From Thermogemmatispora aurantia (GTDB lineage Bacteria > Chloroflexota > Ktedonobacteria > Ktedonobacterales > Ktedonobacteraceae), in assembly GCF_008974285.1 (NCBI RefSeq), contig NZ_BKZV01000001.1:667319-731318 (forward strand): a stretch of 64,000 nt of DNA. The letters are read 5' to 3'. The position numbers were made by a program, and so were the translations under genes. How positions within the stretch are numbered: position 1 is the first letter of the stretch; every line of letters begins with the position of its first letter. Below, piece by piece: positions 41,717 through 48,764 of this stretch. Below the pieces are notes generated by a model that ran no database searches, was not told where the DNA came from, and saw nothing but the letters and a program-made list of their open reading frames with translations.

Positions 41717-42940
41717 CTACTGCGCTAGCAGGTAGCGTGCATCACTGAGCAGCTCGGCATAGACATCCAGCACCTGCGAGGCGATCTGCTGCCAGTTAAA
41801 GCGCATCACCGAAGGACGCGCGGCCCGGCGCATTTGAGCCAGTAAGAGAGGATGACGCAGCATGAAATCCAGGCGCTCAGCGAAGAAGCCCGCGCAACGG
41901 GGCACCAAATAGCCAGTCTCGCCGTGGCGCACGATCGCTGCCAGCCCCCCGACGCGTGTCGCTACCACCGGGGTGCCACAAGCCAGCGACTCTACCGCCG
42001 CCAGGCCAAAGCTTTCGTTACAAGAGGGCACGACTGTTACATCGGCGGCACTGTAGACAAAGGGCATCTCGCACGGTGGCAAAGCTCCTAGAAAATGCAC
42101 CCGAGCCGTCATCCCGAGCGAGGCCGCCAGCCGACGCAACTGCTGAAGCTCGCGATCACCGCGCAGCTTGCCCCCAACAATGACGGCCTCAGCCTGTTCT
42201 TCCATCAGCGCCAAAGCGCGCAGCACTAGATCAGGCCCTTTGAAAGGGTCCAGGCGTCCCGCAAAGAGGAGCAAAGGACGGTCCAGCGGCAAGCGGTAGC
42301 GCTGACGAGCCTGGAAGCGATCCTGGGGGACAAAGCGACGCAGATCAACGCCACAGGGAATGACACTAATGCGGCCAGGCGAGGCTGCATAAAGATTCAT
42401 CAGCTGGAGCCGCTCCTCAGCTGTCGCGGCAATAATACGATCGGCTTCGGCCACGACCTGTTTTTCCATCTCAGTGCGCAGGGGAGGCTCCTGACTGGTG
42501 GGATCACTGAGCAGCTTCACCTGGGCCAGGGTGTGAAACATCGTCACATGCGCAACATGCCAGCGACTCGCCAGCTCCAGGCCGGCGCAGGCAGAGAGCC
42601 AGTAGTGACTGTGAATCAGATCATAGCTCAGGCCCTCAGCTTGACGAAAAGCCTCGACAGCGGCACAAAACTGGGGGAGATAGGGATAGAGATCGTGCTT
42701 CGGCAAGCGTGCGACCGGTCCGGCCTCAACCTGAATGACTCGCGTGCGGGGTCCAAGCGGAACGATCGGAGGAAGATGGTCCTCAGTGCGACGGGTAAAG
42801 ATATCAACAGCAACCTGGCGCTGACCAAGCTCGCGTGCCAGAGAACGAATATAGACATTCATGCCGCCCGCGTCCGGCGTCTGCCCCGGCATGTCCAGCG
42901 GAGACGTATGGACGCAGAGCATGGCAATGGCATGCCTCAT
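41717..42940 (-). CDS. GT4-family glycosyltransferase (MshA/sucrose-synthase-like)
   Basis: 407 aa. Retaining GT-B enzyme: the N-terminal domain has the acceptor loop AGGMNVYIRSLARELG; the C-terminal half carries SCNESFGLAAVESLACGTPVV with the E-x7-E nucleotide-sugar motif and RVGGLAAIVRHGETGYLV. It resembles MshA and sucrose-phosphate synthases at the N-terminus; donor and acceptor cannot be named. ATG 42940 has GGGGAAGGAG upstream; the GTG at 42964 would put that site inside the gene. It is the second gene after the ATPase in the same direction, with a hairpin between. Confidence 0.86.
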   Translation of the reverse strand: MRHAIAMLCVHTSPLDMPGQTPDAGGMNVYIRSLARELGQRQVAVDIFTRRTEDHLPPIVPLGPRTRVIQVEAGPVARLPKHDLYPYLPQFCAAVEAFRQAEGLSYDLIHSHYWLSACAGLELASRWHVAHVTMFHTLAQVKLLSDPTSQEPPLRTEMEKQVVAEADRIIAATAEERLQLMNLYAASPGRISVIPCGVDLRRFVPQDRFQARQRYRLPLDRPLLLFAGRLDPFKGPDLVLRALALMEEQAEAVIVGGKLRGDRELQQLRRLAASLGMTARVHFLGALPPCEMPFVYSAADVTVVPSCNESFGLAAVESLACGTPVVATRVGGLAAIVRHGETGYLVPRCAGFFAERLDFMLRHPLLLAQMRRAARPSVMRFNWQQIASQVLDVYAELLSDARYLLAQ

Positions 42941-43099
42941 AAAGCGCAAACTCCTTCCCCTCACAAGAATTGGCTGAAATCGTTATGAGTTGCAAATGCG
43001 GGGCCAGCGCCCTTCGCTTGCCATCGAGAGCAGATGCGCGGACACAGGCGTCCCTCCTTTCCTCTCCTGAAAACAGGCGGAAGACAACAATGTACCATG

Positions 43100-43126
43100 A
43101 TGGCTACAGCGCCATGCTGTAGCCAT
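43100..43126 (-). terminator. Hairpin between ATPase and glycosyltransferase genes
   Basis: ATGGCTACAGC (43100-43110), loop GCCAT, GCTGTAGCCAT (43116-43126): an 11-bp perfect stem in the 250-bp gap. A full T-tract is missing, but CATTGTTGTC follows on the minus strand. Confidence 0.5.
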
Positions 43127-43191
43127 TACATAGAACACGCGGGCAAAGCTCGGATATTTCCGCTGGGGCTGTTGACTCTGGTCAGGCCGGC

Positions 43192-44040
43192 TCACGAGCG
43201 CAGCTGGCGCTCCTGTTTTCGCACTTTTTCGATAGCATTGAACATTTCGTGCATATCGATACCGCGTCCCTGAGAGATCTCTTGGAGGCAGGCGACACGG
43301 CGCTTAAAGGCGGCCCTGAACTCTTGAGAGGGCAAGCCAGCGATCGTGGCCAGTTCATCGATCACGCAGGCATCAGCATGCTCAAAGCTATCGTTCTCTG
43401 GATTCCAGACGGAAAGAGGCAGCTTGACGATCTCATCGGGACGCTCGGACGGAGCCGCAGGATGCAGATAATGGGTGGTGAACCAGCGACGACGCGGAGG
43501 GTAGATGCGCCCTACCAGGCCCATATTGATCACCAGGCCCAGACGACGAACATCTTCGACCTCGAGGCGGAGATCGCGACGGTACATGCGGATCACATCA
43601 TCAATTGTATCGGCATGGACACTGGTAGCGATATGGAAGCCCTGCGAGGGCAGCCTCAGATAGCGGCGGGCCACCCGCCCCCACATATAAATCGGCAAAT
43701 GATCGCTGACCTCATTGCAAAGAGCATAGGTGCGAGTGGGATCGACCTCCGGCAAGCGAGTGAAAGAGAAATCCTCATACATGCCGGACATATAGGCCAG
43801 CGCCGTCCCTTCGGGAAGAAACTGGAGCAGGGCATTAAGGGTTGTGGTCTTGCCAACGCCAGGCTGAGGATCAGTCGGTCCAGCCACCGTGAGCGAGGCA
43901 CCGTGCTCCAGCATGAGCCAGATCAAGGCTACCGTCTCCGCATCCGTTGAGCCCAGGGCGATGATCTGCGCAATCGAGAGCGGGCGGCGTGACTCGTAAT
44001 GCCACCAGTAACGCTCGTAAGGATCTCGCGGATCAAACAT
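43192..44040 (-). CDS. Secretion-type ATPase (T2SE/T4SS family)
   Basis: 282 aa. Walker A GVGKTTTL (about 62), an Asp-box-like EDFSFTRLPEVDPTR, and the histidine box TSVHADTIDDVI, which is typical for PilT/CpaF/VirB11 hexameric ATPases. It lacks the N-terminal domains of PilB or CpaF and no pilus, Tad or secretion partners are in the window. ATG 44040 with GGAAGGAA upstream. Lone ATPases of this kind are found in several phyla; their role is unclear. Confidence 0.75.
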   Translation of the reverse strand: MFDPRDPYERYWWHYESRRPLSIAQIIALGSTDAETVALIWLMLEHGASLTVAGPTDPQPGVGKTTTLNALLQFLPEGTALAYMSGMYEDFSFTRLPEVDPTRTYALCNEVSDHLPIYMWGRVARRYLRLPSQGFHIATSVHADTIDDVIRMYRRDLRLEVEDVRRLGLVINMGLVGRIYPPRRRWFTTHYLHPAAPSERPDEIVKLPLSVWNPENDSFEHADACVIDELATIAGLPSQEFRAAFKRRVACLQEISQGRGIDMHEMFNAIEKVRKQERQLRS

Positions 44041-44094
44041 GCTGCTTCTTTCCTTCCAGCACTCTCTCAGCATAGACAACAGCTAGACAGCGCG

Positions 44095-44832
44095 CTAAGC
44101 CTCCCCTTCTATTGTACCCTTTTCCCCAGGCTGGCTGCCAGCACCTGGCGAAGCCGCCACTGGCGCGGCAGCAGGAGAGGCGGCAGAAGCATGCGCCCCC
44201 GGCGGGCGCAACCAGCCCGGGCGGGGAGTCCAGCCAACAGCAACCAGGCGAGGAGGCAACTCCCCCTCTAGCTCGACGATACTCACCGAGGCATTATCGA
44301 TCCCCAGCAGGGGTGCCCGCACAGGCGGCAAGCCACTGTAGTGAGCCAGGAGCAGCTTGATCACATCAGCGTGAGCCACAAAGAGCGGCCAGGCGCCTGC
44401 CTCGGGGCGTTGACGCCAGCGCTCCACGGCGGCCACGGCCCGCTGCTGTACCTGGGGGAAGGTCTCAACGTCGGGAGAAGGAGCCACCGTTGGATCTTGC
44501 ACAAACGCCTTCCAGGCGGGATCTTTCTTGAGCAGCTCATCGTAACGCTCACCAGCCCAGTGCCCCACATCGGTATCCATCAAATCAGGCTCCAGCCAGA
44601 CCTCCAGACCCCAAGCCTGAGCCAGAATCTCTGCCGTATCACGCGCCCGCTCCAGCGGACTGCTGATAATGGCACTGATCGGTAGCACACTCAAGGCATC
44701 AGCCAGGCGCGCTACCTGCTGCCGCCCTTGATCGGTCAGAGGAATGCCAGGTAAGCGTCCAGGCAGGCGATGCTCAACGTTCCAGGAAGTCTGGCCATGA
44801 CGCACAAAGAGCAAGGTTTGTTTGTTCTCCAT
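44095..44832 (-). CDS. Histidine phosphatase family protein
   Basis: 245 aa. The phosphoacceptor motif is FVRHGQTSWN near the start, and FVAHADVIKLLLAHYSG holds the second catalytic His. ISSPLERARDTAEIL is the usual third motif. Relatives include phosphoglycerate mutases, alpha-ribazole phosphatase and broad phosphatases, so the substrate cannot be fixed. The Ala/Pro-rich tail (about the last 35 residues) is extra. The frame is open upstream to 45210, but family alignment points to ATG 44832 (MENKQTLLF). It lies upstream of, and in line with, the ATPase gene (54-bp gap). Confidence 0.88.
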   Translation of the reverse strand: MENKQTLLFVRHGQTSWNVEHRLPGRLPGIPLTDQGRQQVARLADALSVLPISAIISSPLERARDTAEILAQAWGLEVWLEPDLMDTDVGHWAGERYDELLKKDPAWKAFVQDPTVAPSPDVETFPQVQQRAVAAVERWRQRPEAGAWPLFVAHADVIKLLLAHYSGLPPVRAPLLGIDNASVSIVELEGELPPRLVAVGWTPRPGWLRPPGAHASAASPAAAPVAASPGAGSQPGEKGTIEGEA

Positions 44833-45295
44833 TGAGCTTGCAGCAGTGCTCCCTACAGATTGGTCTTGCCGCCACCAGCGTAGGAGCTGGCGTCGCCACC
44901 TGAAGAGGCGGTAGTCCGTAGAGACAGAGAGCACCAGCACCTGGAGCCAACCAGTGAGACGCTCCCAGACAAGGCACCGGCGAGCAAGGCATAGGTAGCG
45001 ACAGAACCAGCTGCGAGTCACGGCAATACTCCATCGGCATGCGAGGCAGGCCAGCGGATGAGCTGGTCCCCTGCCTGCTCGAAACCAAGGTCGCGCGAGC
45101 GAAGCCCTCACGAGGCTGGGATCCTCAGCAGTAGCGGCTGCCTCACAGCCATGTGGTTTCCATTGTAGCAGCGAGGAGAAAGGGCTGCAACCTGGCGACT
45201 GCCTGGCCACTCGCCCAGGCAGGACACAGCGCAGAGAGACCTCACAGTCAGACTGCCCGTCAAGGTCAGCCCCGGCCCCGAACCGGGCCAGAGAT
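44833..45295. other. Gap between phosphatase gene and tRNA-Arg terminator
   Basis: 463 bp, within an upstream extension of the phosphatase frame. No motif, promoter or RNA is recognised. Confidence 0.4.
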
Positions 45296-45333
45296 AAAGA
45301 AAAAGGCCCTGATCATTGGCGATGATCAGGGCT
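45296..45333 (-). terminator. Rho-independent terminator of tRNA-Arg
   Basis: Minus strand: GCCCTGATCAT, loop CGCCA, ATGATCAGGGC, followed by CTTTTTCTTT. Perfect 11-bp stem, 11 bases after the tRNA 3' end. One of the clearest intrinsic terminators in the window. Confidence 0.9.
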
Positions 45334-45343
45334 TATCGATCGG

Positions 45344-45416
45344 CGTGCCTGAGAGGGTTCGAACCTCTGACCTTTGGCTCCGCAGGCCAACGCTCTATCC
45401 ACTGAGCTACAGGCAC
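45344..45416 (-). tRNA. tRNA-Arg (anticodon GCG)
   Basis: Minus strand: acceptor GTGCCTG/CAGGCAC, D arm GCTC/GAGC, anticodon stem TTGGC/GCCAA with loop CTGCGGA (anticodon GCG, reads CGC and CGT), T arm AGAGG/CCTCT with TTCGAAC. Discriminator G; CCA not encoded. It has its own promoter and terminator. Most bacteria use ACG (inosine) here; see findings. Confidence 0.92.
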
Positions 45417-46001
45417 ACTTACCACTTATCGTTTCCGCCTTGTAGGATACAAAAAATTTTGAGCCTTGTCAAGGGGGAAATTGGCCAGTTCGGTGAATTT
45501 GGGGGCAGCTCCATGCGAAGAGAGGGAAGAAGCTCAGCTCCACAGGAGACGCTGAGCGACCTCTTCTGCAACGAAGGCCCCCAGGTGAGGCCAGCAGCGC
45601 TGTTAGACCGGTAGCCTGAGCCTGCTTCGTATTCGTACCCCAGTCAATCTTATCCCCTGGCAGAGTGGGGGCCACCTCCCGCGCTAGAGCCTCGCTCCAC
45701 CGCGTGCGCCGGTCAACCAGGGAGGGGAGAAGCAGGGGTCCTCTCCTACCACTCCCCTGACACCGTTGAGGACCGGTGAGAGGCCCACAGACAGAGAACT
45801 ATCTGTTGACCATGCGCTAGAGGTGCGACGGCTCGCCAGCTCCTCTGACTAGCCGGAAAGAAGCCTCCCACCAGGAAGCAACCAGAGCTGATCCAGAGCA
45901 CCTCAGGCATACCAGACATATTCCAGCCCAAGCACCAGCCCCAGCCAGATAGAGAATAGAGCCACCTGGCCAGGAGACATGCCAGATCAGGCCAGGCCAG
46001 G
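45417..46001. other. Gap between tRNA-Arg and arsR-like gene
   Basis: 585 bp. It contains the tRNA-Arg promoter; the rest shows no supportable gene or RNA. Confidence 0.45.
45444..45472 (-). promoter_or_regulatory. Promoter of tRNA-Arg
   Basis: Minus strand: perfect TTGACA (45467-45472), 17-bp spacer, TATCCT (45444-45449). The start would be near 45437, about 20 bases before the tRNA. The spacer is T-rich. Confidence 0.85.
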
Positions 46002-46421
46002 CTAAGAGACAATGCCGCTGATCACATCCCGAGCGCGGTTAAGGGCCTCGCGACGCACATAGTAATAAGCCCAGAGGCCCTTTTTACGGCAATCCACCAG
46101 CCCCGCATCTCGCAAAATACGGAGATGATGCGAGATAGTCGGTTGCTCCAAGGTGAAGCTCTCCACAATCTCAAAGACACACACCTCCCCTTCATAGCGA
46201 CTTAACAGGCTCAGAATGCGCAGGCGCGTGGGGTCGGCCAGCGCCTTCAGCAAGCGAGCCTGGCCGATGGCCTCATCTTCGCTGAGAGCCGGCACGAACT
46301 TAGGCCCCACTCCCACCGACGAATGATGGGTTGAACCTGACTGCCGACTCAAGACGCTCAGTGATCCCGTTGAACCTGACTGTGTATTGCGAGTTGTGTT
46401 TCCCTGATTCGTTGTGGCCAT
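46002..46421 (-). CDS. ArsR-family winged-helix regulator
   Basis: 139 aa. After a polar N-terminal tail of about 45 residues, the winged helix begins LLKALADPTRLRILSLLSRYEGEVCVFEIVESF and contains the recognition helix QPTISHHLRILRDAGLV and the wing RKKGLWAYYYV. EVCVFEI is the position of the metal-sensing ELCVC box, but only one Cys is present, so metal binding is doubtful. Start ATG 46421 has GGAAGGAG upstream. A promoter is likely at 46494-46522 (TTAATA, 17 bp, TATACT). No target gene lies in line, so it may control itself or distant genes. Confidence 0.9.
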   Translation of the reverse strand: MATTNQGNTTRNTQSGSTGSLSVLSRQSGSTHHSSVGVGPKFVPALSEDEAIGQARLLKALADPTRLRILSLLSRYEGEVCVFEIVESFTLEQPTISHHLRILRDAGLVDCRKKGLWAYYYVRREALNRARDVISGIVS

Positions 46422-46493
46422 TGTCTTCTTCTCCTTCCATCCTCCCATCCGGGTGATTTGAAACTTTCTCTAGATCTGGGGGGATCTACTTCC

Positions 46494-46522
46494 AGTATAC
46501 TTGCCTATCCAAATCGTATTAA
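46494..46522 (-). promoter_or_regulatory. Candidate promoter of arsR-like gene
   Basis: Minus strand: TTAATA (46517-46522), 17-bp spacer, TATACT (46494-46499). Confidence 0.5.
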
Positions 46523-46688
46523 GGAGAAATCTATCGTTAACTCACAAGCGAATTTTTGGGCAAGAAAAAGATACAAATTTTACTAAACAATATTAGCAAA
46601 TTCAGATGCATATAAATATTAACCTTCAATTAATTGTCTATAGAGAAAAAGCAGTAGACTGAATAGGGGACGCCAGCCGAAGCAGCCC

Positions 46689-46740
46689 CTGCGGGCAGGG
46701 ATAACCCCAGGCTTTTTGGGGCGGGGTTGGCTGCCCGCAG
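46689..46740. repeat. Nested inverted repeat behind aspS
   Basis: CTGCGGGCAG (46689-46698) and CTGCCCGCAG (46731-46740) pair perfectly, and inside them AACCCC pairs with GGGGTT. It begins 40 bp after the aspS stop. No T-tract follows on the minus strand, so its role as terminator is uncertain. Confidence 0.6.
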
Positions 46741-46779
46741 GTTCCTCTGTGCAGTATGCACTGCGAGAGGATCTACACT

Positions 46780-48588
46780 TCAGCTATGGACAGGAGGCTG
46801 GGGGATCTCCTCCACAGCGCGCACCTGTAGATGGAGTTCTCGCAGCTGCTGCTCATCCACGGGTGAAGGAGCGTTCAGCAGCAGATCCTGAGCGCTCTGC
46901 GTCTTGGGGAAAGCGATCACCTCGCGAATGGTCTGCTCGCCGGCGAGAATCATCACCAGGCGGTCCAGGCCCAGGGCAATACCACCGTGGGGAGGAGCGC
47001 CGTATTCGAAGGCTTCCAGCATATGGCCGAAGCGGTCGCGAATCTGCTCATCGCTATAATTCATCAACGAGAAGACCTTATGGAGCAGTGAAGCCACATT
47101 AATACGGACACTGCCCCCGCCGATCTCGGAGCCATTACAAATGATATCGTACTGGCGCGAACGCACTTTCAGCGGTTCCGTCTCCAGCAAAGGCACATCC
47201 TCCTCACGCATTCCCGAGAACGGATTATGCTCGGCCTCGTAGCGTCTCTCCTCCTCGTTATAGCTGAGCAGCGGGAAGTCAACGACCCAACAGAAGGCCA
47301 ATTCCTGGGGATCGATCAGCCTTAGACGCTCTGCCAGGCGCAGGCGCAGGCGAGAGAGCACCTCATTGCAGACCTCTACGCGATCGGCCACGAAGAGCAG
47401 GAGATCACCCGGGCCGGCCTGCATGCGGCTGACAATGGCCTGGAGCTGCTCCGCCGGCAAGAATTTAGTCAGGGCAGACTTCAGCTCGCCCGTCGGGCTG
47501 ATGGCCAACGAGACCAGGCCTTTAGCTCCCAGGCTGCGAGCAAACTCTGTCAGCTCCTCCACTTCGCGTCGGCTGTAGCCTGCCGCTCCGGGGACGCGAA
47601 GTCCTTTGACTGCGCCGCCAGAGGTGAGCGCCTGCTGAAAGACCGCAAAGTTGCCAGCCGCCAAGTCGGAGATCGTCACCAACGGCAACTCAAAGCGTAG
47701 GTCGGGGCGATCAGTACCGTAGCGCTCCAGAGCCTCTTCATAGGAGAGGCGCGGGAACGGCTTCTGTTTGATGCGCTTCTGCGTCACCTGCTCGACTACA
47801 AAAATCAACAGTCCCTCGATGAGATTCATCACATCGTTCTCATCGACAAAGGCCATCTCGATATCCAGCTGCGTAAACTCCGGTTGCCGATCCGAGCGCT
47901 GGTCCTCATCGCGGAAACAGCGGGCGATCTGGAAATAGCGGTCCAGACCGGCGACCATCAACAGCTGCTTGAGCTGCTGGGGCGACTGCGGCAAAGCATA
48001 GAAGTGACCGGGATAGAGCCGGCTCGGCACCAGGTAATCGCGCGCCCCCTCGGGTGTGCTCTTGATCAGAATGGGCGTCTCAATCTCCAAAAAGCCGCGC
48101 TCATCGAGATAATCGCGCATAGCCTTGATCAAGCGATGGCGCAGGATCATATTCCTACGCATCCTCGACCGGCGCAGATCAAGATAGCGATACTTCAAGC
48201 GCAGCGTCTCCTCAACCTGGCTCTCGTCAGCAATCGAGAAAGGAGGCACACGCGAAGGATTCAGGACGCGGATGGCTGTCGCCACGACCTCAATAGCCCC
48301 CGTCTCCAAATGGGGATTTTCCGTGCCCGGCAGGCGCGGCGCCACCGTCCCCGTGACCTCGATCACATACTCCGCCCGCAGCTCGCTGGCAACACGATGC
48401 GCTTCCTCTGAGCGTGAGGGATCACAGACGACCTGCGTGATCCCATAGCGATCGCGCAGGTCGAGGAAAATCAGCCCGCCATGATCGCGCCGGCGATTGA
48501 CCCAGCCTGCCAGGCGCACCTGCTGGCCACAGTGCTCTTGACGCAACTCTCCACAGGTATGGGTACGATAATGTACGGCGAAACTCAC
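46780..48588 (-). CDS. aspS: Aspartyl-tRNA synthetase
   Basis: 602 aa, the usual size for the bacterial type with a GAD insertion. Charges tRNA-Asp (and in some bacteria tRNA-Asn). The OB-fold anticodon domain has GWVNRRRDHGGLIFLDLRDR. Class II motif 2 is FQIARCFRDEDQRSDRQPEF, and motif 3 is GIALGLDRLVMIL. GTG 48588 has AAGGAG upstream. Whether this is the discriminating or non-discriminating type cannot be read off by eye. Confidence 0.97.
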   Translation of the reverse strand: MSFAVHYRTHTCGELRQEHCGQQVRLAGWVNRRRDHGGLIFLDLRDRYGITQVVCDPSRSEEAHRVASELRAEYVIEVTGTVAPRLPGTENPHLETGAIEVVATAIRVLNPSRVPPFSIADESQVEETLRLKYRYLDLRRSRMRRNMILRHRLIKAMRDYLDERGFLEIETPILIKSTPEGARDYLVPSRLYPGHFYALPQSPQQLKQLLMVAGLDRYFQIARCFRDEDQRSDRQPEFTQLDIEMAFVDENDVMNLIEGLLIFVVEQVTQKRIKQKPFPRLSYEEALERYGTDRPDLRFELPLVTISDLAAGNFAVFQQALTSGGAVKGLRVPGAAGYSRREVEELTEFARSLGAKGLVSLAISPTGELKSALTKFLPAEQLQAIVSRMQAGPGDLLLFVADRVEVCNEVLSRLRLRLAERLRLIDPQELAFCWVVDFPLLSYNEEERRYEAEHNPFSGMREEDVPLLETEPLKVRSRQYDIICNGSEIGGGSVRINVASLLHKVFSLMNYSDEQIRDRFGHMLEAFEYGAPPHGGIALGLDRLVMILAGEQTIREVIAFPKTQSAQDLLLNAPSPVDEQQLRELHLQVRAVEEIPQPPVHS

Positions 48589-48764
48589 GATTGCTCAGGA
48601 CTCCTTCTTCACTGCCATTCACGCACACGCAAGAGGATAACCGCCACCCGAGAAACAGCCCAATTCGGCCCATTCGACCCGGAAAAGAAAGAAAGCCTCC
48701 CAGGCAGCGGTCCCTGCTGGCCACTCTCTGCAATGGTTTTCACCAAGTGTACACCATCTCGTGG

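Larger units (their letters stand above)
46422..46779. other. AT-rich promoter region and nested inverted repeat
   Basis: 358 bp between aspS and the arsR-like gene. Roughly 46530-46660 is clearly AT-rich, unlike its surroundings. An arsR-like promoter fits at 46494-46522. A nested inverted repeat lies at 46689-46740. Confidence 0.5.

Noticed and set aside
43249..43950. 233-codon frame opposite the secretion-type ATPase
   Set aside because: The minus strand has the Walker A and His-box motifs, the plus strand none.
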